NCBI RefSeq assembly: GCF_003063335.1
Contig: NZ_NERX01000003.1
Coordinates: forward strand, 186,001-250,000
Length of the DNA stretch: 64,000 nt
Origin: Limnohabitans sp. MMS-10A-192
Lineage (GTDB): Bacteria > Pseudomonadota > Gammaproteobacteria > Burkholderiales > Burkholderiaceae_C
Direction of reading: 5' to 3'
In this document: piece by piece, positions 34,902 to 42,589 of the stretch
How positions within the stretch are numbered: position 1 is the first letter of the stretch
How the letters are laid out: each line of letters begins with the position of its first letter
Translations under genes and position numbers: made by a program
Notes under the pieces: model-generated
What the model was told of the DNA's origin: nothing
Databases searched by the model: none
Seen by the model: the letters and a program-made list of their open reading frames with translations, nothing else

Positions 34902-34918
34902 ATTGTGGAATTGCCAAT
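34902..34918. promoter_or_regulatory. LysR-box-like site, ATTG-N9-CAAT
   Basis: ATTGTGGAATTGCCAAT has ATTG/CAAT arms nine bases apart plus an inner TGG/CCA symmetry. It lies just upstream of the second CoA-transferase operon. It shares spacing with the 16924 and 22487 sites. Confidence 0.5.
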
Positions 34919-34962
34919 GTTCAAAGCGAGCCTTGCCGTGCATGAAACACGAGCCCCTAAAT

Positions 34963-35335
34963 TGAATCGACCCGGAACAGTAGACACCTCTGAGCCTCCA
35001 ACCTGAGGCCTAATAGGAGGCGCCATGAATCAGAAAAGATTTCCAGAAGAATTCAAGATCGAAGCGGTCCGCCAGTTCATTGAACGGGGTCACACGGTGG
35101 CAGAGGTTGCTGCCCGCCTTGAGGTCAGCACCCACAGCCTGTACAAGTGGATGAAGGAGCAGCAATTGCCCCCGGGTCAACGGCAGGAGAACTTTCCCAG
35201 ACCGAGGAGCTGCGGCGCCTGAAGGCTGAACTCAAGCGAGTGACCAAGGAGCGCGACATCTTAAAAAAGGCCGCCGCGTACTTTGCCAAGCAGTCCGGGT
35301 GAGGTACGGCTCGTACCTTTTCCTACATGCGCAGT
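34963..35335 (+). mobile_element. Decayed IS3-family insertion sequence remnant
   Basis: The sequence after 34963 (TGAATCGACCCGGAACAG) looks like an IS3-family left end. An orfA with a frameshift (35025-35302) and the first codons of an orfB (GTG 35299, VRYGSY) follow. OrfB is lost within about 12-15 codons, where the sequence changes to a hydrolase tail. No right end is seen, so the element is truncated and immobile. The right boundary is approximate. Confidence 0.7.
35025..35302 (+). pseudogene. IS3-family OrfA transposase, frameshifted
   Basis: The N-terminus MNQKRFPEEFKIEAVRQFIERGHTVAEVAARLEVSTHSLYKW is the HTH_Tnp_1 domain of IS3-type OrfA. After about residue 53 the frame breaks near 35183. 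The alternative frame continues with the leucine-zipper part (ELSQTEELRRLKAELKRV then ERDILKKAAAYFAKQSG) and stops at 35302. A single small indel explains this. Confidence 0.85.
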
Positions 35336-35649
35336 CTCAGATGCCACCATTTCCCGGGCGGGTGCTGATGCTCTCACCCATCGTGGGCGAATTCACGAGC
35401 GATGAAACGCGCACCACGTTTTCGCCACCGCGCCCGACGCGGCTCAAAGAATTGGCCGAAGCTGGACAGTTCCCCGCACCTACCAGGTCTGAGATTCATG
35501 TTGGCTCAGAGGACTGGCAAAGCATTCCGGCCAACGTGCAAGCCTTTGGCATGCTGACGGGCATTCGCGTTACCGTTGTCCCAGATGGCGGGCACAACCT
35601 GCCCAAGGCCTATGTGGGCGGCTTGCTAGATCAGTGGCTAAAAGGCTGA
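35299..35649 (+). pseudogene. Chimeric ORF: IS3 orfB start fused to alpha/beta-hydrolase C-terminus
   Basis: The 116-residue open frame starts with an orfB-like GTG (VRYGSYLFLHAQ). From about residue 17 it continues as the C-terminal part of an alpha/beta hydrolase: RVLMLSPIVGEF, a catalytic-Asp region (HVGSEDWQSIPANV) and the catalytic His in VPDGGHNLPKAYVGGLLDQWL. The nucleophile Ser domain is missing, so it cannot be an active hydrolase. The insertion, followed by deletion, removed the hydrolase 5' end. Confidence 0.65.
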
Positions 35650-35902
35650 GATAAGCTCCGATCGCTTTTTCTTCCATCTGCTCCACCAAGTGGTCTGTCG
35701 AACTCAAAGAATCGACACACGCATAGGTCGTTGTCGCACAAGGCGATGTGCGTGTGCTGTGGCGAAAGAGTTGGCGTCTCTTTGCAGAGAACAGAGGGCA
35801 GAAAAGAGTCAAACTGGCCGTAACGGACCCTGTCCAAGGCATCCCCCCGGCACACGCAGAATGCGTCTGTTCCCCGCGTGTAATGGGGGAAGCACAAATA
35901 AA
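35650..35902. other. Non-coding spacer after hydrolase remnant
   Basis: No convincing gene is visible here. The frames that are open on either strand are rich in Cys/Arg/Ser and match no family I recognise. It is probably decayed DNA between the hydrolase remnant and the tRNA-like sequence. Confidence 0.5.
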
Positions 35903-35930
35903 AACGCCCAACCGAGAGGGGTTGGGCGTT
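35903..35930 (-). terminator. Rho-independent terminator (minus strand)
   Basis: An 11-bp perfect stem (AACGCCCAACC / GGTTGGGCGTT) with a six-base loop is followed, in minus-strand reading, by a T-run. It sits just downstream of the minus-strand tRNA-like remnant, which is the placement expected for a tRNA terminator. Confidence 0.75.
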
Positions 35931-35935
35931 GAATC

Positions 35936-36005
35936 ATGGTGGCTCGGTCAAGAATCGAACTGCCATCACGCACAGTTCAAATCAGCGCTGACCGCACCGA
36001 ACCCC
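35936..36005 (-). other. Decayed tRNA-like sequence, possible island-end scar
   Basis: The minus strand reads a T-loop-like GTTCGATTC and a distorted anticodon-arm region (AGCGCTGATTTGAAC), ending in CCACCA-like sequence (GAGCCACCATG). The stems no longer pair, so it is not a functional tRNA. Its start ATGGTGG and overall 3'-half pattern resemble the end of tRNA-Met at 46748. It may be a remnant of a second tRNA or of an attachment-site copy. Confidence 0.25.
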
Positions 36006-36369
36006 CCCCCTAGTTCAATTTGCACGCACAAAAATTTGCGCAGGCCAACGCATCTTGATCGCGACCTCGTAGAGATTTAACCCCCCCTCCCCCCTGGGAT
36101 GCCGATCCCATCGTCATAGAGCCATGCATAGCGCACTCTTTTGGCGCCACGGCATCCCCTCGCGACCCAAGGGCCTGAACGCTTCCTGGCGGTCATGCGT
36201 GTCACCAAAATCCCGCAGTCAGTTGTCTGCAACACCTCAAGAAATTGACTTGGCTTTTTCTTGAAACAGAGCGTCAATCCGTCTTACCGGATCAACTCAG
36301 TAAATCAAGGAAAAGCGACATGACTCACTCAAGAGACCGATTCACGACCGACCAGATCGAGGGCAAACA
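36006..36369. other. Intergenic region at the left end of the integrative element
   Basis: It holds C-runs (nine C near 36002-36010 and a C-rich tract near 36080) and no recognisable gene. The only long minus-strand frame (36077-36277) matches nothing I know. The last 60 bp lead into the ORF at 36370 and contain AAGGAAAAGCGACATG, a possible start site for a very short leader ORF. Confidence 0.4.
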
Positions 36370-36588
36370 ATGAACAAAGCGCCCACACCTGACGTTCTGT
36401 TCAAGCGGCTCGCCAAAGAACATCTTTTCATCGACACGCTGCAAACCCAGCACAGCGATCGCCTGGATTTTCATGATGTGAGCGTCTGGGGAATCAAAGC
36501 TGCTCTGCAGGCTGCATACGACGCTGGCGTCAAAGCCACATCCCGGACCTCATGTCCGACTCAAGTCACCACGAACGGCCAGCCATGA
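36370..36588 (+). CDS. Small DUF6900-like protein
   Basis: The 72-residue protein has the pattern LAKEHLFIDTLQTQHSDRLDFHDVSVWGIKAALQAAYDAG, which I recall from small DUF6900-type proteins on plasmids and integrative elements of beta- and gamma-proteobacteria. Its function is unknown. GAGGG lies 7 bp before the ATG. The stop overlaps the start of the next small gene (ATGA), supporting both as real genes. Divergent orientation relative to the element's replication genes. Confidence 0.65.
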   Translation: MNKAPTPDVLFKRLAKEHLFIDTLQTQHSDRLDFHDVSVWGIKAALQAAYDAGVKATSRTSCPTQVTTNGQP

Positions 36589-36791
36589 AGCTCACCCAAA
36601 CCGAAACCGAAACCGAAACCGACTACAGAAATTTCATCACCGATCTGACCGCCCTCACCCGTAAGTACGGCGTGGCCATCCAATCAGTCGGCGGCGTCTT
36701 CCTGGCCGAACAGGAAGACGAATTCGACAAAGTCACCTACACGGCCGACATCAGCAGTGGCGACCTGTACCCGGAATTTCCCGGACACTGA
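36585..36791 (+). CDS. Small acidic hypothetical protein
   Basis: The 68-residue protein begins MKLTQTETETETDYRNF and continues DLTALTRKYGVAIQSVGGVFLAEQEDEFDKVTYTADISSGDLYPEF. It is acidic, with a predicted alpha-helix followed by beta strands, a common layout of small element-borne proteins. A TE repeat at the start comes from a tandem CCGAAA hexamer. ATG 36585 is coupled to the previous stop; an upstream start at 36552 is possible. Function unknown. Confidence 0.6.
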   Translation: MKLTQTETETETDYRNFITDLTALTRKYGVAIQSVGGVFLAEQEDEFDKVTYTADISSGDLYPEFPGH

Positions 36792-36871
36792 AGCAGCAAA
36801 GCGGATTGCCCCATCGACTTTGGCCCCAGACATTCATCAGTCCAGACGATATTGCTGTGCGCCGCTGGTCT

Positions 36872-36899
36872 GTCAAAACCGGTCAAGGCCGGTTTTGAC
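36872..36899. repeat. Perfect 11-bp inverted repeat
   Basis: Arms GTCAAAACCGG and CCGGTTTTGAC are separated by six bases. The repeat lies downstream of the small ORFs and is followed by a pyrimidine-rich tract (36930-36960). It may be a terminator for the small genes or part of a replication origin near the primase-helicase gene. Confidence 0.6.
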
Positions 36900-37015
36900 G
36901 CAGAAACTGACGTTTTCGACGCATCTGACTATTAATTTCTTTTCTTTTTTCTTGCGCCTACGCGCGCAGGAGAGAAAGACAAGTGTTTTCATACGCCGTA
37001 TGTGTCATGGAATTG

Positions 37016-37047
37016 GCAACCCCAATGCTTGTGTCCATTGGGGTTGC
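37016..37047. repeat. Perfect 12-bp inverted repeat next to primase stop
   Basis: Arms GCAACCCCAATG and CATTGGGGTTGC with an eight-base loop lie two bases beyond the primase-helicase stop codon. The position suggests a terminator for the minus-strand gene, although a T-run is weak; it could equally be an origin or recombination element. Confidence 0.6.
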
Positions 37048-37049
37048 AT

Positions 37050-38918
37050 TCATCTCTTAGTCGACCCGCCAGGTGTTTCGACCGCAGGCAACGCAGTGGG
37101 CTCTTTGAGACTCAGACCTTGGTAGCCCCGAACGCCTATGGAGTTGCGCCACTTCTCAAAACGCCTGGCCAGCAGGCCGTCAGAAAACCGGCGCTGAGTA
37201 CCCACGTACTCTCCGGCGGCTTCTGCCCACAGCTTCCAGTCATTGAACAATGTGGCGGTCAAAGCCTTCTCTTGTCGGCTAAGCTTGCAACGCTCAGTTA
37301 GCCAAGTGCCCATGGCGTCTTCAGCCTCAAAGTACTCCTGGGTGGCCTCTGCCACCAACTGCGGCTGAGCGAGCCCCCGCTCCTGCCATTTGAGGCATCC
37401 TTCGAGTGCCCAAGCAAGGATGCCGTCACGCTCGGCCAACAACTTTTCCGTCAAATTCGGGTCACGGTTCGCCGGTGGGACCGTGATCGTGAACGGGATC
37501 AGGTGCATGCGCCGACGCATGGCTTCATCAATGTTGCGAATCTCAGGCTTGTGATTGCCTGCAATGAGTAGCTTGAACTGCGGCTTGTAGGTGAAGAAGT
37601 CCTGGTGCATCAAGCGCGCCGTGATGTCATCACCCCCGGTGATCGCCTTGATGCGGGACTCATTCCAGCGGCGCCCCTGCTCCGTCTCGGTGGCCGTCAC
37701 AAAACGCGCACCCCGCAGTCCCGCAAGCTCCGTGGGATGCCGATCCGAGTAGGAATGCATGAATGTGTCCATGGGCGCGCTGGCGGCATATCCCCCCAGG
37801 ACCGAAGAGATGACATTAACGAACACCGACTTGCCGTTGGCGCCCGTGCCGTACAGGAAAAACAAAGCGTGCGTGCTCATGTCACCCGTCAGGCAATAAC
37901 CCACCATGCGCTGCAAGTAGTCCTGGAAGGCCAGGTCCCCACCGGTCACATCGGCCACGAAACCTAGCCAGACGGAGCAATGGCTGCTGGGCGAACCTAC
38001 AGATGCGCCGCTGGGGGTGGCACTGGTGATCCGCGTCATGCGCTGCTCACGGTCGTGAGGACCGAGTACACCTGTGCGCAGATCCACAATGCCGCCAGGC
38101 GTGTTCAGGAGCCAGACATTGGCATCCCAATGCTCCACAGGCACCCCATGACGGGGATCGGTGCGCACGATGCGCTCAATGGCCGCAATGGCACCGGCAC
38201 TGGTCATGCGGGCTTTCACATGGGGCTTGCTGGTGAATTGCGCTGCACTGCAACAAACCAGCCGCGCCAAGTGCTTGACCTTCATCATCACATCGATATC
38301 CCAGCGCTTGCCGTTCCAGATCAACCACTTGCCCCAAGCAGGGCAGTAGCGCACATCCCGCTCAAAGTGATGGGTGAACGCTTGGGCCACACCGTTCTCT
38401 GTTGCATAGTCGATGCCCTCCACGGCTTCGGACAAGCCCTCGATCAAGCTATCCCAATGTGGGAGCGGCTTCATCGCCTGGCGTGCGGCACCAGCCAGGA
38501 AGCCATTCACATCAAATTCTTCTTCCAAGGCCTCGACGACATCCCATCCCATGGGCTTGTTCGCCGGTGGAACCAGGATGTCGCAGGTCAGGCTGCCTGC
38601 CCTCAAGATAGATTGGCCCACCTTCATGGCGAGCTCCCAGCCACGCTTGTCCCGTTTGGGCCATATGAGCACTTGTTTGCCGTGCAGTGGCGCCCAATTT
38701 GTCCAGCCCAAGGGCTGCTGCCAATCCTGCACGATGGTGGTGGCACAGTGACCCCGCTCAATGAGCATCTGTGCGGACAGCTCATCTTCGACAAAGATCA
38801 CCTGATCGCTGTTTGAAATCGCCGCATGGTTATAGAGCTGATGGATTTCACGTGCGCTCTTGTGGTTCAAATGGATGCCTGGCACAGGGTGCCCGGCAGT
38901 ATAGCTTGCTTGTTGCAT
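37050..38918 (-). CDS. P4/D5-type phage or plasmid primase-helicase
   Basis: The 622-residue protein has an N-terminal TOPRIM-like region (QVIFVEDELSAQMLIERG, VLIWPKRDKRGWE), a D5_N-type middle domain and an SF3 helicase. Walker A is LYGTGANGKSVFVNVI, Walker B-like FVTATETEQGRRW, and motif C KLLIAGNHKPEIRNIDEAMRR. Proteins of this type replicate satellite phages, plasmids and integrative elements. TOPRIM Glu is present (EDE), while the later Asp motif is modified (PKRDKRG). The preceding zinc-binding primase module is absent. It shows that the element carries autonomous replication potential. Confidence 0.9.
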   Translation of the reverse strand: MQQASYTAGHPVPGIHLNHKSAREIHQLYNHAAISNSDQVIFVEDELSAQMLIERGHCATTIVQDWQQPLGWTNWAPLHGKQVLIWPKRDKRGWELAMKVGQSILRAGSLTCDILVPPANKPMGWDVVEALEEEFDVNGFLAGAARQAMKPLPHWDSLIEGLSEAVEGIDYATENGVAQAFTHHFERDVRYCPAWGKWLIWNGKRWDIDVMMKVKHLARLVCCSAAQFTSKPHVKARMTSAGAIAAIERIVRTDPRHGVPVEHWDANVWLLNTPGGIVDLRTGVLGPHDREQRMTRITSATPSGASVGSPSSHCSVWLGFVADVTGGDLAFQDYLQRMVGYCLTGDMSTHALFFLYGTGANGKSVFVNVISSVLGGYAASAPMDTFMHSYSDRHPTELAGLRGARFVTATETEQGRRWNESRIKAITGGDDITARLMHQDFFTYKPQFKLLIAGNHKPEIRNIDEAMRRRMHLIPFTITVPPANRDPNLTEKLLAERDGILAWALEGCLKWQERGLAQPQLVAEATQEYFEAEDAMGTWLTERCKLSRQEKALTATLFNDWKLWAEAAGEYVGTQRRFSDGLLARRFEKWRNSIGVRGYQGLSLKEPTALPAVETPGGSTKR

Positions 38919-39042
38919 GAAAAAGTTTCTCCCTGCAAGCAGATTGCGCTGCTCGCATATGGTTTAAATCTAAAAGGTCAGGCGCTTAAATCAGCCGTTG
39001 AGTCACGCCTGCGGTTAAGGCCGTAGGGGCATCTGCCCAGCG

Positions 39043-39312
39043 TCAGTGCTGGATCCGCTCGGATGTGGAGATGTGCGTGATGCGTTGTTCATACTCCAAG
39101 ACCGTGCTCATGGAATACGCCACACGTTTGCCCAGCTTGAGGTAGATGGGGCCACGCCCCTCCATCCGCCAGCGCTCCAGGGTTCTGGGGCTCATGCCCC
39201 AACGCGAGGCAAGATCGCTTCCACTCAAATGCACCTGATGGGCAGCAAAAATCTCCTGGGGAACGCCCCCAAGTGCAGGAATAGCCGACTGAGCTGACAT
39301 GGCTGAATTCAT
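39043..39312 (-). CDS. AlpA/excisionase-like DNA-binding regulator
   Basis: The 89-residue protein has a MerR/AlpA-type HTH: LSGSDLASRWGMSPRTLERWRMEGRGPIYLKLGKRVAYSMSTVLEYEQ. Such proteins regulate or assist excision and gene expression of integrative elements. ATG 39312 is preceded by GGAAAG; the open frame to 39405 adds a non-conserved extension. It lies between the recombinase module and the primase gene, on the same strand. Confidence 0.85.
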   Translation of the reverse strand: MNSAMSAQSAIPALGGVPQEIFAAHQVHLSGSDLASRWGMSPRTLERWRMEGRGPIYLKLGKRVAYSMSTVLEYEQRITHISTSERIQH

Positions 39313-39405
39313 GGTTGTTCTTTCCAGAGCCGGGATCCAGGCTCTTTGGTTGATTGATAAAAATAGGAGCGGAGTCAATGCCCCTTCTAGGTCGGGTTGA
39401 GCCAT

Positions 39406-39864
39406 CTAAGGGCTGTCCGCGGCATCCCCCTCAATCGACTCAAGCCAAGGCCGTTGGGCGGGCCATTCAATGGGCATGGCATTCCTGGCAAACCAATTCA
39501 AGGTGAAGCCCATGGGTTGTGCCCCGTCCAGGATGTCTTCCACGATCAGCGGATCCAGCCGTGTGAGCCGAAGCAACTCATTGACCACCGTCAGATCCAG
39601 TTCCTCGCGCTTGGAGATTTCCGTGCCGCTTTTGCACATGCCCATGTCGATGAGTCGCTGCCAATGAAATCCCTTGGCCAAGGCCGTCAGAAGGGTGGTG
39701 TCAGGCCTAGCTGCAGGCGATGCATGTTCCGCCGACGCGTCATCGGGCCAAAAGACCTGCTTTCGGCCGGATCGCTTAGCAAACTTCAGCGGTACGAACG
39801 TCAACAGCTGAGCTGTCTCATCCATCCTGGACATGCCAGAACCAATCACATGCACATGATTCAT
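39406..39864 (-). CDS. ParB/KorB-like accessory protein of the serine recombinase module
   Basis: The 152-residue protein contains LTALAKGFHWQRLIDMG, then an HTH-like segment (KSGTEISKREELDLTVVNELLRL) and TRLDPLIVEDILDG. Similar proteins are found directly after DUF2924-recombinase genes in proteobacterial elements, where they may bind element DNA. The ATG overlaps the recombinase stop by four bases. Function inferred from position and HTH only. Confidence 0.7.
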   Translation of the reverse strand: MNHVHVIGSGMSRMDETAQLLTFVPLKFAKRSGRKQVFWPDDASAEHASPAARPDTTLLTALAKGFHWQRLIDMGMCKSGTEISKREELDLTVVNELLRLTRLDPLIVEDILDGAQPMGFTLNWFARNAMPIEWPAQRPWLESIEGDAADSP

Positions 39865-41210
39865 GCGGCCTCCATCTCAAGAAGTTCACGGCCGACCGTG
39901 CCCTTAGGCATGACGCCAATGAGCGCCCCCCAGGTCTCGTAGCGCCAGGCCAGTTCAATGCCCTCGGGCGTGACGGTCACACGCTTGATCAGGGTTCGCA
40001 CGATGTCCTGCTTGGCCTGCGCACCCAGCGTATTCCAGATGTTTGCCGTGTTCTTGAAAAACAGCACCATCGCCTGCGGCTCAGTCAATTCGGCGTTGCT
40101 GGCGCGGATCTGTTGCCAATAGCTGTTGACCATCTGGCCCGAGCGCAGGACAGCCAGAACTTGCTCCATGACCGCTTTTTCGAGATCACCGGCGGGCAAG
40201 TTAGGCATGGAGACCGTGCCGGCGCCCATGTTGTGGTTCTTGTTAACGACGTAGTACCGGTAGGCTTTGCCACTGCTCTTTCGGGTCGTCGTGGGCAGAT
40301 AAATGTCACCCGCCTGCGTGAACACCATGCCGCGCAGCAGATATTCATATTTGGATCGCTGAGCCCAGACATCGCTGGCCCGCTGGCGCGAATTGGTGGC
40401 CATGATCGCCTGGACCTGCTCCCAATGCTTGGTTTCAATGATGGCTTGATGCTCTCCGGGGAAATACTCCCCTTTGTGCCCAAGCTCGCCCAGGTACAGC
40501 CGGCTGGTCAGGAGCTTGTAGAGCCCCTGTTTGCACATGAATTTTCCGGTCTTGCCACGGATGCCCTTGTCCATGAGCTCTTTGGCCAGTAGCGTTGTGG
40601 AGCGCGATTGGGCAAACGTTTCGTAGATCCATCGGATGGTTTTTGCCTCTTCGGGCTCGATCAATAGCTTGCCCTGTTCGACCCGATATCCCAGCGGAAT
40701 GGCGCCACCCATCCACATGCCCTTGCGTTTGGCTGCGCCGATCTTGTCGCGGATCCGCTCGCCCGTGACTTCCCGCTCAAATTGAGCGAAAGACAGCAAG
40801 ACATTGAGCATCAAGCGGCCCATGGAGGTGGCCGAATTGATCTGTTGGGTCACTGAACTGAAACTGACCTTGTGCTTGTCAAAGATCTCCACCATCTTGG
40901 CAAAGTCAGCCAGCGATCGGGACAGGCGATCAATCTTGTAGACGATCACGACATCAATGACTCCAGCCTGAATGTCTTGCAGCAGGCGCTTGAGACCTGG
41001 ACGATCCATGTTCCCGCCAGAAAACCCAGGGTCTTCATAGTCATCAATTACGGGGACCCAGCCTTCGCTGCGCTGGCTGGAAATGAACGCCGCGCCCGCC
41101 TCGCGTTGCGCGTCAATAGAGTTGAACGATTGGTCCAGCCGCTCATCGGACGAGACACGGCAATAGACAGCGCACCGTTTGGCGGCAAGGGCTTGCACGG
41201 CGGCGCTCAT
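39861..41210 (-). CDS. Large serine recombinase (resolvase/integrase family)
   Basis: The 449-residue protein has an N-terminal resolvase domain with catalytic Ser in YCRVSSDERLDQSF, then VDVVIVYKIDRLSRSLADF, GRLMLNVLLSFAQFEREV-GERIRDKI. A Recombinase domain (GYRVEQGKLLIEPEEAKTIRWIYETFA) and a zinc-ribbon-like region follow; the ribbon cysteines appear replaced. It would catalyse integration and excision of the element. ATG 41210 overlaps the DUF2924 stop by four bases; the upstream-open frame (to 41252) would overlap more. Confidence 0.93.
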   Translation of the reverse strand: MSAAVQALAAKRCAVYCRVSSDERLDQSFNSIDAQREAGAAFISSQRSEGWVPVIDDYEDPGFSGGNMDRPGLKRLLQDIQAGVIDVVIVYKIDRLSRSLADFAKMVEIFDKHKVSFSSVTQQINSATSMGRLMLNVLLSFAQFEREVTGERIRDKIGAAKRKGMWMGGAIPLGYRVEQGKLLIEPEEAKTIRWIYETFAQSRSTTLLAKELMDKGIRGKTGKFMCKQGLYKLLTSRLYLGELGHKGEYFPGEHQAIIETKHWEQVQAIMATNSRQRASDVWAQRSKYEYLLRGMVFTQAGDIYLPTTTRKSSGKAYRYYVVNKNHNMGAGTVSMPNLPAGDLEKAVMEQVLAVLRSGQMVNSYWQQIRASNAELTEPQAMVLFFKNTANIWNTLGAQAKQDIVRTLIKRVTVTPEGIELAWRYETWGALIGVMPKGTVGRELLEMEAA

Positions 41211-41677
41211 GCTTTCTTCCCGGTGATGCCAAAAAACGCCGGTCCGGACCACTGGGTGCCGGTGATCAGCTTGGCGATGGCCGAGAGACTCTTGTATGAC
41301 TGGCCCTGGTATTCATAGCGACCATCTGAGAGCACGGTCACCGTGTACCTACGGCCATCAAATTCGCGCAGCAACGTGGTGCCCGGCAAAACACCCAAGA
41401 CCGGACGCGCATTGACCTTAATTTTGGAGTGCAGCTCACCCAGATCGGCAAGGCGCGCGCGTGTGGCCGTGGGCAAACTGCCATACGCCAGCTCCTGAAA
41501 CCGGTAGGCCAGACGTGCCTGCATGTGCAGACGATTGGGGGCAGACGGCCGGTGCGGGAAATGTTTGTCCCACTCGAGCCAAAGCTCAGGCATCTTGAGG
41601 TCGGACAGATCAGAAATTTTCTTGGCAACTTTGCCAGCGACGATGCTCGAGCGCAGGGAAATTGAGCGTGGTTTCAT
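41207..41677 (-). CDS. DUF2924 family protein
   Basis: The 156-residue protein has the DUF2924 pattern: LPTATRARLADLGELHSKIKVNARPVLGVLPGTTLLREFDGRRYTVTVLSDG and YEYQGQSYKSLSAIAKLITGTQWSGPAFFGI. DUF2924 genes are habitually next to element-type serine recombinases. It is the first gene of the minus-strand DUF2924-recombinase-accessory module. The C-terminal GTQWSGPAFFG is a typical nucleic-acid-binding RAMA-like segment. Confidence 0.88.
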   Translation of the reverse strand: MKPRSISLRSSIVAGKVAKKISDLSDLKMPELWLEWDKHFPHRPSAPNRLHMQARLAYRFQELAYGSLPTATRARLADLGELHSKIKVNARPVLGVLPGTTLLREFDGRRYTVTVLSDGRYEYQGQSYKSLSAIAKLITGTQWSGPAFFGITGKKA

Positions 41678-42589
41678 GCGTGGACTCCATGGTTTTGAGA
41701 CGGGTTGTCATTGCCGCTCTGGTGGCCATCGAAGTCCAGGAACTTGTCTCTCCCAGTTGCATAAACGCGACTGCTACATGCGAAAGCCAAGATATGGCTT
41801 GGACATGCCGCTGCTGACGCAGGCAGACGGAAGATTCGGAGAATGTTGCGGTAACCGCTGTTGACTATTGCCTCGGCTTGAGGTCTTGAAGGGTTGAAAT
41901 TTTTGCGTTGCATTAGGGTGGTTTCATCGATTAAGAATGAACCAAAATCCTATGCAAATTCCGCTCTTTTTGCTGAGTGTTTTAGCGGGCCAATGGGGGA
42001 CAACAGTGGGAATCCGGAAAATAATTCTCAAGAAAATTTAAATGGCCATCGCGCGTTCGACGGCTTCAGGCTGGGAGCAGCCCGTCGCTGGGGGCGACTC
42101 ACTGGCAGTGACCGACCCAAAGCAGACATCTCACGCAATGACTTGAGGGACTTTTGCTGGTTGGAAACATGTCAAGCAAGGACAGCAACAGCCAAATTGC
42201 CCATCTACATATCCTACAAAACCTACTGAATCGGGATCGTGGTTTTTTGTAGCATTGGTTGCGGCTTGCTATTGAGTTAGTCGCCCGTCTTGTGATTAGT
42301 GTGAGTACCTCTGGAAGCGTTACCGTTGATCGTTCTCGATACGAGGAGATTCACCGACTGCGACAACTGAATCGACGATCCTAGGTGACTATCGGTGAAC
42401 CAGAAGGCGCGCTTGACGCGGCATAGACGCCAATCAAGCGGACGTCGAAAACAGGATCAAACGCAGCCTCATCAACAGTGAGCGTGATCTTGCGTCTACG
42501 GCAAGACTGCTTGTACGTTTTTCGAATATCCCTTTTATTGCACCAGTCTCAGAATGGGCGTTCCAACGATTATGTCTAAAGGCAATTTC
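41678..42589. other. Long intergenic region at the right side of the recombinase module
   Basis: About 900 bp without a supported gene. Frames on both strands (41674-41913 minus, 41894-42229 plus) are short and match nothing I recognise. A short plus-strand frame near 42320-42384 (TVDRSRYEEIHRLRQLNRRS) and a minus-strand one near 42400-42540 (RKITLTVDEAAFDPVFDVRLIG) look like gene tails but lack starts. Base composition is lower in GC than the flanks. The element end and the promoter of the next operon probably lie here. Confidence 0.45.

Noticed and set aside
36077..36277. 66-codon minus-strand frame near the C-rich tract
   Set aside because: Low-quality Arg-rich sequence and no homologue recognised.
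39861..41210. Defence system (restriction, retron or anti-phage) in the island
   Set aside because: All recognisable genes fit recombination, replication and metabolism; none has nuclease, reverse transcriptase or abortive-infection motifs.
41674..42229. Short frames on both strands beside the DUF2924 gene
   Set aside because: No ribosome-binding site, no domain and no plausible composition; left as intergenic.
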